Below, piece by piece: positions 6,339-13,079 of a stretch of DNA of 20,264 nucleotides (position 1 is the first letter of the stretch; each line of letters begins with the position of its first letter). The translations under genes and the position numbers were made by a program. A model generated the notes under the pieces. That model had not been told where the DNA came from. It saw only the letters and a list, made by a program, of their open reading frames with translations, and made no database searches. The DNA is from Nitrospinota bacterium (GTDB lineage Bacteria; Nitrospinota; Nitrospinia; UBA9942): NCBI GenBank assembly GCA_016200365.1, contig JACQEW010000149.1:1-20264 (forward strand), given 5' to 3'.

Positions 6339-7028
6339 ATGAAACCTTTATCTTTACAGCTTTTGAAAAAGATAACCTTTTTTACCGATCTTTCAGATAA
6401 GGAGATTGAACAGATTGCAGCTCTGATAAGATACCAGAGGTATCGCAAACAGGAAGTGATATTTCACGCTGATGATCCGGGAAGTTCTCTCTTTGTTTTG
6501 AAGTCAGGGACAGTAAAGATATCTATTACGGATAGGAAAGGAGGGGAGGTAATCCTCAAGCTTTTAAATTCAGGGGACTTTTTTGGAGAGATGGCATTGC
6601 TTGACGGACAACATCGTTCAGCCACCGTAACTGCATTGGAGGATACCGAGGCCATAATAATGGAGCGGGAATCCTTCCTGAACCTTATTGACCGGCATCC
6701 GCGGCTGCTCCTGAAAATATGTTTGAATATCTGCCGCAGATTGCGTCAGACGGATGAGAAGATAAAAAACCTGATATTTGCAGACGCTTATGGAAAAGTA
6801 GCACAAACTCTTTGCAAGCTGGTTGAGGAAAGGGGAGAGCAGGTAGCGGACGGTATATTATTAAAAGTCCCCTTATCTCGTGAAGAGTTGGCACACATGG
6901 CAGGTGTAACCCGTCAAACACTCTCTATGGTTTTAGGAGATTATCAACGTGCAGGTGTGCTGCGGAAGGATAAACACCGTATCCTCATTATAGATGAAGT
7001 GCGTCTGAGAAGAGAGACTCTCCTTTAA
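6339..7028 (+). CDS. Crp/Fnr-family transcriptional regulator
   Basis: A 229-residue regulator. Residues about 10-125 form the cyclic-nucleotide-binding-type beta barrel, with the GDFFGEMALLDGQHRSATV phosphate cassette: the E and the RS pair that contact cyclic nucleotide in Crp are kept. The N-terminus lacks the cysteine cluster of Fnr. The C-terminal winged helix contains LSREELAHMAGVTRQTLSMVL (helix-turn-helix, about residues 176-196), then the RAGVLRKDKHRILI wing. It could therefore sense a nucleotide or an uncharacterised ligand rather than oxygen through iron-sulfur. Directly downstream lies a perfect operator-like palindrome at 7203-7224 with Crp half-site spacing. Regulators of this family often control nitrate and nitrite respiration, which fits the molybdoenzyme genes further on, but the link is inference. 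Confidence 0.93.
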   Translation: MKPLSLQLLKKITFFTDLSDKEIEQIAALIRYQRYRKQEVIFHADDPGSSLFVLKSGTVKISITDRKGGEVILKLLNSGDFFGEMALLDGQHRSATVTALEDTEAIIMERESFLNLIDRHPRLLLKICLNICRRLRQTDEKIKNLIFADAYGKVAQTLCKLVEERGEQVADGILLKVPLSREELAHMAGVTRQTLSMVLGDYQRAGVLRKDKHRILIIDEVRLRRETLL

Positions 7029-7044
7029 TCAGACTTTTAAATTT

Positions 7045-7119
7045 AGATTGCTTCGGGGCTTCGCCCCTCGCAATGACACTTCTGCTTTGTGTGTCATTGC
7101 GAGCGAAGCGAAGCAATCT
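7045..7119. repeat. Palindromic repeat agattgcttcg / cgaagcaatct
   Basis: Ends 7045-7055 and 7109-7119 are perfect inverted repeats; inside, cgcaatgacac (7069-7079) pairs with gtgtcattgcg (7091-7101), and ggggcttcgcccc forms a further hairpin. Structure and core (tcattgcgagcgaagcgaagcaatct) match a repeat type I have seen as common in bacterial intergenic regions. It sits right after the Crp-family gene and could end its transcript. Confidence 0.88.
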
Positions 7120-7202
7120 CAAACATTGAAATTCCTATAGCTTAAATTAGGTAAACCACCCCTTAATACTTTCCCTGTCAGATGTATCCGGCAATGTCGT
7201 CC

Positions 7203-7224
7203 AGATGACAAATATTTGTCATCT
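7203..7224. promoter_or_regulatory. Perfect 22-bp palindrome, candidate Crp/Fnr-type operator
   Basis: The palindrome is centred between 7213 and 7214 with half-sites TGACA and TGTCA separated by 6 nt, the 5-6-5 spacing of Crp/Fnr-family operators. A possible -10 (TATAAA, 7233-7238) follows. It lies 175 nt downstream of the Crp-family gene and 160 nt upstream of the PilZ gene. Unlike the dispersed repeats of this window, I see no second copy here, which favours a protein-binding site. Confidence 0.6.
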
Positions 7225-7386
7225 ATATGCTGTATAAAAATTAAGAAGAAATGATAAAATATGCCGTCTGAATAGAAACTTATGATTACCGTTATTATAA
7301 AATGACAATCGCCTTAAATGTCTGAAGAGTCTCTTTATTGATGAGGTAAGCATACATAAGGAGTCTATGATTTGATTTTTTGATGT

Positions 7387-8133
7387 ATGATTAAAGCCCT
7401 GAAAGACCTTTTAAAAAGGGATGATGGAGACAAAGAAAAAGCATTGTCTTCCAATGCCCTCACTACCCAATCACAAATCGTGGCAAGCATCGGAGAGGTT
7501 TGTCAAAAAAGCCTTAACCTCATCGCTACGATTGATGACAGAGCCGAGACATTCGGCAGTATCTTTATCGAGTTAGGAAAAGGAAATGACTCTATTATTA
7601 TTGACACACTGATGCCGAAATACGGCAATCGGCTTGTTGAGGAGTCCAACAGGATCAATGTCGAGTATATTATAAACGGGGTCAAGTATTCCTTCAGAAC
7701 AAGATTCCTCGAGATGGTGAGAGGAAGTCTCCCTGCAATTAAAATAGCCGTCCCCTCTTTTATAAAAAAGTTTGAAAAGAGGAAATTCTTCAGGATATCC
7801 CCTTCAAACAATAGCCCGGTTGCCGTAGAGGTTACAAAAGGATTTGTTGAAGATGTTACATCTATCAGTGAAGAAGGGGTCTCCTTTTACACACGCCGCA
7901 GCGAGAGGGAAATAACGATGGGCATGGTCTTTGAAAAAATAACCTTCAAGCTTCCAACTACGGATCAGAAGATTACGGCAAAAGCAGTGGTGAGGAATTT
8001 TATAAAAGGGACAGGAGCCAAAAACAGATGCGGTGTCGAGTTTGTTGATATGAGGAGACAGGATAAGGATTATATTGCATATTACGGAATCATCCGTCAG
8101 AGGGAGATTGTGTCGCAGAAGCTGCTGAAGTAG
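7387..8133 (+). CDS. PilZ-domain protein (probable c-di-GMP receptor)
   Basis: A 248-residue protein with a YcgR-like architecture: an N-terminal beta domain (about 45-125) and a C-terminal PilZ domain (about 130-240). The RxxxR c-di-GMP-binding motif is at R132-R136 (RKFFR). The second motif is SISEEG (159-164), where the usual leading D/N of D/NxSxxG is replaced by serine, so ligand binding may be weaker or altered. The domain ends with NRCGVEFVDM. PilZ proteins typically adjust motility, pilus or exopolysaccharide machinery; no such genes are nearby. The ATG at 7387 has no ribosome site close by: the only one (aaggag, 7358-7363) precedes ATG ATT TGA at 7367, a two-codon frame. Translation might be coupled to that mini-frame. 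Confidence 0.85.
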   Translation: MIKALKDLLKRDDGDKEKALSSNALTTQSQIVASIGEVCQKSLNLIATIDDRAETFGSIFIELGKGNDSIIIDTLMPKYGNRLVEESNRINVEYIINGVKYSFRTRFLEMVRGSLPAIKIAVPSFIKKFEKRKFFRISPSNNSPVAVEVTKGFVEDVTSISEEGVSFYTRRSEREITMGMVFEKITFKLPTTDQKITAKAVVRNFIKGTGAKNRCGVEFVDMRRQDKDYIAYYGIIRQREIVSQKLLK

Positions 8134-8203
8134 TTCATCTCCCCGAACCCGTTTCATGATTTCAACCTCATGACAAAGATTAAATAGAGGAGGCAGATAA
8201 ATC

Positions 8204-8365
8204 ATGTCTGAATATTTGGATAAAAAATACGAGGAGGGGGATGATGATTTAATTGTATTGGAAGATGAGGGAAAAATCACCTTCGGGATAAGTCACATCA
8301 TTGCAGCTTTTCTCGCCACATTGATTGGCTCAATTGCAGGTTTTTATCTGGCACATATTTATTGA
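8204..8365 (+). CDS. 53-residue membrane microprotein
   Basis: Open frame starting ATG TCT GAA with the ribosome site gaggagg about 9 nt upstream. The first 25 residues are strongly acidic (MSEYLDKKYEEGDDDLIVLEDEG), followed by one clear membrane helix (about residues 28-50, ISHIIAAFLATLIGSIAGFY). It lies between the PilZ gene and a DUF2283 gene, all in one direction with short gaps. Function unknown; the good ribosome site, the acid/hydrophobic division and the position in a run of co-directional genes make it a real gene. Confidence 0.7.
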   Translation: MSEYLDKKYEEGDDDLIVLEDEGKITFGISHIIAAFLATLIGSIAGFYLAHIY

Positions 8366-8410
8366 ATCTCCCGGTGAATTTAAAATTTAGCCATAAAGGA
8401 GGATAAGATT

Positions 8411-8620
8411 ATGAGGCTGAAATATCATAAAGATACGGATTCCCTCTCTATAAACCTTAATGAAAAGACCGGTGCCGAATCATTGGAGGTTGCCTCCGGA
8501 ATAATAATAAACCTCGATAAAGATAACAATATTGTCGGTATAGATATAAGCCAGGCAAGCCAGATTATCAATCTTTCAGAATTGGAAGTCTCGGATATCC
8601 CTCACAAGAGCGGGTCGTAA
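8411..8620 (+). CDS. DUF2283 family protein
   Basis: A 69-residue protein beginning MRLKYHKDTDSLSINL and containing SGIIINLDKDNNIVGIDISQAS, the two signature stretches of the DUF2283 family. These small beta-rich proteins often lie beside toxin-antitoxin-type partners (DUF4258) in other genomes; no such partner is here. Ribosome site aaaggagg precedes the ATG by about 8 nt. Function unknown. Confidence 0.85.
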   Translation: MRLKYHKDTDSLSINLNEKTGAESLEVASGIIINLDKDNNIVGIDISQASQIINLSELEVSDIPHKSGS

Positions 8621-8667
8621 ACAGTTTTTAAGGTTTTTATTCATGTATAGAAAATTATAAAATTCTG

Positions 8668-8786
8668 GAACACGAATTTCACGAATATACGAATGGCACG
8701 AATAAAAACTAAAATTGAAAGAAAAAAATTTTCTGTTATTAGTAGTTATTCGTGTAATTAGTCTCATTCGTGTTATTCGTGTTCAA
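8668..8786. repeat. Palindromic repeat, cacgaa family
   Basis: Left arm gaacacgaatttcacgaat and right arm attcgtgttattcgtgttc are inverted repeats, with further cacgaata / tattcgtg units inside. It fills the gap between the convergent DUF2283 and FAD-oxidase genes. A relative is nested inside the larger repeat at 16743-16847. Confidence 0.8.
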
Positions 8787-8792
8787 GTTTTT

Positions 8793-10163
8793 TTACAAAA
8801 TCTTCCCAGGATTCATTATATTATCAGGGTCGAAGACCCTCTTTATCTTTTTTGTTACCTCAATACCTGTAACCCCAAGCTCATCCTTTATATATCTGCT
8901 TTTTGTAATTCCAATGCCGTGTTCTCCCGAGATTGTCCCGCCAAGCTCCAGTGTTGCACTGAATATCTCGGAAACAGCCTCATCCGCCCTTTTCATTTCT
9001 TCCGTATTTCTCCTGTCAGTCATTATATTTACATGGAGATTTCCATCCCCTGCATGACCGAAGTTTACAATATTGAGTTTATATCTCTCTGCGATATTCT
9101 TTAACCTCCTGATAATATCCGGGACTTTATTTCGTGGCACAGTGATGTCTTCGTTTATCTTTGTCGGCGCAATATGTCCGAGTGCAGGAGATATAGCCCT
9201 CCGTGCCTTCCAGATGGATTCCCTCTCGGCTTCATCCTTTGCAATTTTTACATCCCTTGCCCCTGTATCACTGCATACATTTCCAATCTTCTCAATCTGC
9301 CTCTCCACAGAAATCTCGTCTCCATCTACTTCTATTAATAAGAGTGCCTCTGCATCTGTCGGAAGTCCTGCGTGGATATAATCTTCAACGCATTTTACCG
9401 CTGATTGATCCATAAATTCCAAAGAAGACGGCAGTATCCTCGATGCTATTATCTTTGATACGGCAATTGATGCATCATCTATTTTTGGGAAAACTGCCAA
9501 TGCCGTTTTTATTTTCTCAGGCAGGGGGAGGAGCTTTAGATTAATTTTTGTTATTACGCCGAGCGTGCCTTCCGAGCCTACCATCAGTTTGGTAAGGTCA
9601 TATCCTACAACACCCTTTGCAGTTTTAACACCGGCGTGAAGTATCTCTCCATCGGGCAAGACTGCATCGAGTCCGAGAATATAATCTTTTGTCACCCCAT
9701 ACTTGAGTGCCCTTGGACCTCCGGCACAGGTAGCTGCGTTTCCGCCTATGGTGCATATCTTAAGGCTTGCAGGGTCAGGAGGATAAAACAGCCCTCTCTT
9801 TTCCACCTCCTGCTGGAGATTGTATGTCACCATACCGGGTTCAACAACGGCAATCATGTTTTCCTCATCCAATTCGATGAGGCAGTTCATATCCGTCATT
9901 ACCAGTGCAATGCCGCCGTGTATCGGTATCGAGCCGCCCACAAATCCGGAGCCTGCACCCCGCGGCACGACGGGTATTTTCTCCCGATTGGCAATTTTTA
10001 CAATTGCAGACACCTCATCTGCCGTCTTGGGTTTAACAACAACATCGGGTATTCCCATTTTCCCTGTGGCATCGTAGGAGTAGCATATCCTGTCCTCATC
10101 GGAGGACATGACCCTTTCTTTGCCAACAATATCTATGAGTTTTTTGATTATTTCCTTTTTCAT
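8793..10163 (-). CDS. FAD-linked oxidase, GlcD/lactate dehydrogenase type
   Basis: Oxidises a 2-hydroxy acid (glycolate, D-lactate or similar), passing electrons to a partner iron-sulfur protein or quinone. FAD-binding PCMH domain: VVPRGAGSGFVGGSIPIHGG near residue 70, GGNAATCAGGPRALKYG and VGSEGTLGVITKI; C-terminal FAD-oxidase domain with PTKINEDITVPR, NFGHAGDGNLHVNI and GGTISGEHGIG. I place the start at MKKEIIKKLIDIVG, giving 456 residues. An in-frame ATG 7 codons upstream (10184) lies in a dispersed repeat and has no ribosome site. No GlcE/GlcF partner lies beside it: downstream is a convergent gene, upstream a repeat and cysS in the opposite direction. The actual substrate is not visible in the sequence. 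Confidence 0.92.
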   Translation of the reverse strand: MKKEIIKKLIDIVGKERVMSSDEDRICYSYDATGKMGIPDVVVKPKTADEVSAIVKIANREKIPVVPRGAGSGFVGGSIPIHGGIALVMTDMNCLIELDEENMIAVVEPGMVTYNLQQEVEKRGLFYPPDPASLKICTIGGNAATCAGGPRALKYGVTKDYILGLDAVLPDGEILHAGVKTAKGVVGYDLTKLMVGSEGTLGVITKINLKLLPLPEKIKTALAVFPKIDDASIAVSKIIASRILPSSLEFMDQSAVKCVEDYIHAGLPTDAEALLLIEVDGDEISVERQIEKIGNVCSDTGARDVKIAKDEAERESIWKARRAISPALGHIAPTKINEDITVPRNKVPDIIRRLKNIAERYKLNIVNFGHAGDGNLHVNIMTDRRNTEEMKRADEAVSEIFSATLELGGTISGEHGIGITKSRYIKDELGVTGIEVTKKIKRVFDPDNIMNPGKIL

Positions 10164-10180
10164 TGTCAGAAAAAAATTTC

Positions 10181-10245
10181 TCACACAAAGTCACAAAGTC
10201 CACAAAGGGTTATTTTCTTCTCTGTGTCTTCGTGTCTTTGTGTGA
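10181..10245. repeat. Palindromic repeat, cacaaag family
   Basis: Ends tcacacaaag and ctttgtgtga are perfect inverted repeats with further acaaag/ctttgt units. It separates the start regions of the FAD-oxidase and cysS genes. Same family as the outer layers at 5913, 16703 and 17952. Confidence 0.8.
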
Positions 10246-10280
10246 TTTTTTTTATTTTCTTCTTTCAGTATAATAAACAA

Positions 10281-10307
10281 TTGACTCTCTTTCAATTTTA
10301 ATATAAA
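10281..10307 (+). promoter_or_regulatory. Candidate promoter of cysS
   Basis: TTGACT at 10281-10286 and TATAAA at 10302-10307, separated by 15 nt, which is shorter than the ideal 17. The position is right: about 60 nt before cysS and just ahead of the palindrome at 10309-10337. Confidence 0.4.
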
Positions 10308-10308
10308 A

Positions 10309-10337
10309 GTAAATACGACCATGATGGTCGTATTTAC
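10309..10337. promoter_or_regulatory. 29-bp palindrome in the cysS leader
   Basis: Arms gtaaatacgaccat and atggtcgtatttac are perfectly complementary around one central base. It begins directly after the candidate -10 box, so it would either be an operator over the transcription start or form a hairpin at the 5' end of the mRNA. It may instead be another dispersed palindrome (cgacc-atg-ggtcg cores are frequent in repeats). Confidence 0.5.
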
Positions 10338-10363
10338 CCTGAGAAAATCGAAGGGTCTTTTTT

Positions 10364-11875
10364 ATGCCGCTTTCCATATATAATACACTTACCAAAAAAA
10401 AGGAGCTGTTTACACCGCTCAAAGAGGGTGAGGTGGGGATGTATGTATGCGGTGTTACTGTCTACGACCTCTGCCACATAGGTCATGCAAGGGCTGCGAT
10501 TGTCTTCGATGTCATATACAGGTATTTAAAATATATTGGGTTTAAAGTAACATACATCAGAAATTTTACGGATGTAGACGACAAAATTATAAAGAAGGCG
10601 AATGAAGAAGGGGTATCTTCGGAGATAATAGCAGAGAGGTATATAAAGGAGTTTTACACAGATATGGATGCTCTGGGCATTGAAAGACCTACCTATGAGC
10701 CAAAAGCCACAGGGCATATTCCTGAAATGATAGAAATGATAAAGAGGCTTATTGAAAAGGGTTATGCCTATCAGTCCAATGGAGATATTTTCTATTCTGT
10801 AAGGAAATTTAATGAGTATGGGAAGCTGTCAGGCAAGAATACGGATGAGCTTTTGAGCGGTGCGAGGGTAGAGGTGGATGAGAAAAAGAGAGACCCCCTT
10901 GATTTCGCTTTATGGAAGGCGAGCAAGCCCGGAGAGCCTTGGTGGGAAAGTCCATGGGGTAAAGGGAGGCCCGGCTGGCATATAGAGTGTTCTGCTATGG
11001 GACAGAAATATCTCGGTCATTGTTTTGATATTCATGGAGGGGGGAAGGACCTTGTGTTCCCACACCATGAAAACGAGATTGCCCAATCCCATGCAGCCAC
11101 AGGTATACCTCCTGTCCGCTATTGGGTGCATAACGGCTTTGTAAATATTAATAAGGAAAAGATGTCAAAGTCTCTGGGAAATTTTTTTACAATAAAGGAT
11201 GTATTGAAAAAATTCAATCCAGAGGTTATAAGATTCTTTCTCCTCTCCAGCCATTACAGAAGCCCTATAGATTTTTCTGACCAGAACCTGAATGAGGCGA
11301 AGATTAATTTAGACCGTTTCTATGATTTGTTTTTATTTTTTGAAAAAATCCCCCTTAATCCCCCTTTTTCAAAGGGGGAAATAAAAAGTTCCCCCCCTTT
11401 AGAAAAGGGGGGTGAGGGGGGATTTGAGGGGGAATTAATACGGAAATTTGAGGATGCGATGAATGATGATTTTAATACCGCACAGGTAATAGGATATATG
11501 AATACTGAGCTGCATAGGTTGAATGGGATGAGGAATATATTGGAAGGGTCAAGGGTCAAGGGTCAAGGGTCAAGGGGAGAGATGCAAGATGTTGAATTTG
11601 GTAATTTTTTAAAGGGTATTGCGGCTCTTAAAAAAATAGGTGAGGTATTTGGACTCTTCAGTCAGAACCCAACTGATTATTTTGAAAAGGAAAAGGCGGT
11701 GGGGATTCAGGCAATCGGCATAACTGAGGATGAAATCGGCAGACTTATAACTGAAAGGGAGAGTGCGAGGAGAGAAAAGAGATGGGCTGATGCCGACAGC
11801 ATAAGGAGCGAATTGAGCCGCCAGGGCATTATTATTGAAGATACACCGCAGGGGGCGAAGTGGAAGGTAAGGTAG
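10364..11875 (+). CDS. cysS: Cysteinyl-tRNA synthetase with repeat-derived inserts
   Basis: Charges tRNA-Cys; cytoplasmic class I synthetase. Present are MYVCGVTVYD (zinc-ligand Cys29), the HIGH signature at 38-41 (HIGHA), WHIECSAMG, HHENEIAQS (zinc ligands) and KMSKS at 266-270, so the catalytic core is complete. The 503 residues exceed the usual 460-490. Two extra segments explain this: residues 329-354 (IPLNPPFSKGEIKSS and onwards), encoded by a C-rich/G-rich double palindrome at 11348-11425, and residues about 395-404 (GSRVKGQGSR), encoded by four gggtcaa units at 11546-11573. Both are in the C-terminal half, between helices, away from the active site. The stop codon overlaps the left arm of a repeat at 11871. 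rlmB follows after 61 nt, consistent with co-transcription. Confidence 0.94.
   Translation: MPLSIYNTLTKKKELFTPLKEGEVGMYVCGVTVYDLCHIGHARAAIVFDVIYRYLKYIGFKVTYIRNFTDVDDKIIKKANEEGVSSEIIAERYIKEFYTDMDALGIERPTYEPKATGHIPEMIEMIKRLIEKGYAYQSNGDIFYSVRKFNEYGKLSGKNTDELLSGARVEVDEKKRDPLDFALWKASKPGEPWWESPWGKGRPGWHIECSAMGQKYLGHCFDIHGGGKDLVFPHHENEIAQSHAATGIPPVRYWVHNGFVNINKEKMSKSLGNFFTIKDVLKKFNPEVIRFFLLSSHYRSPIDFSDQNLNEAKINLDRFYDLFLFFEKIPLNPPFSKGEIKSSPPLEKGGEGGFEGELIRKFEDAMNDDFNTAQVIGYMNTELHRLNGMRNILEGSRVKGQGSRGEMQDVEFGNFLKGIAALKKIGEVFGLFSQNPTDYFEKEKAVGIQAIGITEDEIGRLITERESARREKRWADADSIRSELSRQGIIIEDTPQGAKWKVR
11348..11425. repeat. Double C-rich/G-rich palindromic repeat inside cysS
   Basis: Two hairpins nested in one long inverted repeat: outer arm atcccccttaatccccc pairs with ggggggtgaggggggat, with inner ccccctttttcaaaggggg and cccccctttagaaaagggggg. 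Same family as 1240-1284 and 16595-16643. Open in the cysS frame, adding 26 residues. Confidence 0.85.
11546..11573. repeat. Four tandem 7-nt units (gggtcaa) inside cysS
   Basis: Units at 11546, 11553, 11560 and 11567, all identical. A 7-nt unit is not a multiple of three, so gain or loss of one unit would shift the frame of this essential gene about 100 codons before its end. Encodes GSRVKGQGSR. Confidence 0.85.
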
Positions 11876-11927
11876 CCGCACCCTTTAAGGGTGCGTAAAT
11901 ATCGCAGGCATAAAGCCTGCGGCTACC
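11871..11927. repeat. Palindromic repeat between cysS and rlmB, overlapping the cysS stop
   Basis: Outer arms ggtagccgca (11871-11880) and tgcggctacc (11918-11927) are perfectly complementary. Inside are two hairpins: gcaccctttaagggtgc (11878-11894) and gcaggc-ataaa-gcctgc (11904-11920). The tag of the left arm is the cysS stop codon. Confidence 0.9.
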
Positions 11928-11936
11928 AGATAATAT

Positions 11937-12683
11937 ATGAAGGAAGTTATATACGGTATCAACCCTGTCCTTGAAGCATTGAGGTCGGGGAAAAGAAATT
12001 TTATTAAAATACTTATAGCTGCCGGAGCAAAAGGGAAGGCAGTTTATGAGATAGAATTGCTGGCAAGGGCAAGAAACATTAATGTAGAACGAGACCTTAG
12101 TCTCGCTGACATAAAAAACATATCTGGAACCGAAAAACATCAAGGGGTTGCAGCAATTGTATCGCAGAGGAGAGAAATCGGTCTCGATGAGCTTATAGAG
12201 CAGTTGTATAAAAAAGATAATAAACCTGTAGCTGCAGTTCTGGATGGAATAGAAGACCCGGGTAATCTTGGGGCAATAATAAGGTCGGCAGAGGCTCTTG
12301 GTGTAGGAGGTATAATCATTCCGAAGGATAGGGCAGCAGGTTTGACCCCTGTAGTTGTAAAAAGGTCTGCTGGTGCAATCGAATATATACCGATTGTTAG
12401 GGTTACCAACATCTCCAATACTATTGAAGAATTAAAGGAAAAAGGTTTCTGGGTAGTAGGGGTTGAAGCAGGTGCAGAAAGAAACTGTTTTTCATTATCC
12501 TATGATGACCCAATAGCAGTCGTATTCGGCGGTGAATCAAAGGGGATACGAAGGCTGACAAAAGAGAAGTGCGATTATCTGGTATCAATACCAATGAAAG
12601 GCAGGGTATCTTCTCTTAATATATCTGCAGCCTGCGCTATAATTTTCTACGAAATACTCAGGCAGAAGCTCTCTAACTCCTGA
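11937..12683 (+). CDS. rlmB: 23S rRNA (guanosine-2'-O-)-methyltransferase RlmB
   Basis: SpoU/TrmH-family knotted methyltransferase that modifies a conserved guanosine (G2251 in E. coli) of 23S rRNA with S-adenosylmethionine. The N-terminal substrate-binding domain begins VIYGINPVLEALRSGKR. The three SPOUT motifs are present: VLDGIEDPGNLGAIIRSAEA (motif 1, about residues 101-120), VVFGGESKGIRR (motif 2) and SIPMKGRVSSLNISAACAII (motif 3). The 248-residue length is that of RlmB. It follows cysS at short distance in the same direction, an order that is common in many bacteria (cysS-rlmB). TrmH-family tRNA methyltransferases are an alternative, but the N-terminal domain and the cysS neighbour favour RlmB. 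Confidence 0.93.
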   Translation: MKEVIYGINPVLEALRSGKRNFIKILIAAGAKGKAVYEIELLARARNINVERDLSLADIKNISGTEKHQGVAAIVSQRREIGLDELIEQLYKKDNKPVAAVLDGIEDPGNLGAIIRSAEALGVGGIIIPKDRAAGLTPVVVKRSAGAIEYIPIVRVTNISNTIEELKEKGFWVVGVEAGAERNCFSLSYDDPIAVVFGGESKGIRRLTKEKCDYLVSIPMKGRVSSLNISAACAIIFYEILRQKLSNS

Positions 12684-12813
12684 CTTCTGTTACTGTGTAG
12701 TAACACATCTCAAGCCCTTATAATATTCTGTTTAATAAAGAAATTGTCTAAAAAATATCAAATTGTTCTATAATGCTTTGTAACCTATAAGTAACACCTG
12801 CCTTTAATTTAGT

Positions 12814-12841
12814 ATTGATTAAGGTTTTAACCTGAGTCAAT
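12814..12841. promoter_or_regulatory. Imperfect palindrome, candidate activator site
   Basis: Inverted arms attga...aaggtt and aacct...tcaat pair in 11 of 13 positions. It lies about 100 nt upstream of the sigma-54-type promoter, the usual distance of an enhancer-binding protein site. Dispersed repeat origin not excluded. Confidence 0.4.
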
Positions 12842-12913
12842 TATCCTTAAATTCCAATAAAAATATCAAAGGGTTATATGCCGTCATTCCAAAACAGAGA
12901 TTTTCTATTTTAC

Positions 12914-12930
12914 TGGCATTAATTTTGCTT
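12914..12930 (+). promoter_or_regulatory. Sigma-54 (RpoN)-type promoter
   Basis: TGGCATTAATTTTGCTT matches the -24/-12 consensus TGGCAC-N5-TTGCW with one difference, and the invariant GG (12915-12916) and GC (12927-12928) are exactly 10 nt apart. Transcription would start near 12940, leaving a leader of about 140 nt before the cytochrome gene. Sigma-54 dependence implies control by an enhancer-binding protein, not encoded in this window. Confidence 0.65.
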
Positions 12931-13079
12931 AAATACAATGAGATAATCCTGACCTGTCGTCAGGAGAGGTTTAATATTTTAGTGAACGAAATGTTATAGA
13001 AGGAAGGAGGTGATGTTGTTTTGTTTTAAATTTGTATGGGTTGGGAGATTTTTTGCCCATTAATTAAGGAGGTGAAAGG

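Larger units (their letters stand above)
12684..13079. other. Long leader region of the cytochrome/molybdoenzyme genes
   Basis: A 396-nt gap unusually free of the dispersed repeats found elsewhere. It contains a small hairpin after rlmB (12688-12705, tgttact-gtgt-agtaaca), a weak sigma-70-like pair (TTGTCT 12744, TATAAT 12769, spacing 19), an imperfect palindrome at 12814-12841, the sigma-54-type promoter at 12914-12930, an inverted repeat tcctgac-ctgtc-gtcagga at 12947-12965 and the ribosome site aaggaggtg before 13080. Overall it looks like a regulated promoter region. Confidence 0.6.

Noticed and set aside
9636..10301. Long plus-strand open frame opposite the FAD-oxidase gene
   Set aside because: Shadow of the conserved minus-strand gene; no ribosome site and no recognisable protein.
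12744..12774. Sigma-70-like boxes TTGTCT and TATAAT upstream of the cytochrome gene
   Set aside because: Spacing of 19 nt and weak -35; the sigma-54-type site is much better, so kept only as a remark.
13013..13063. Possible 16-codon upstream frame (MLFCFKFVWVGRFFAH) before the cytochrome gene
   Set aside because: The ggagg is only 2 nt from the ATG, too close for normal initiation, and the composition is just T-rich leader; no evidence of a regulatory peptide.
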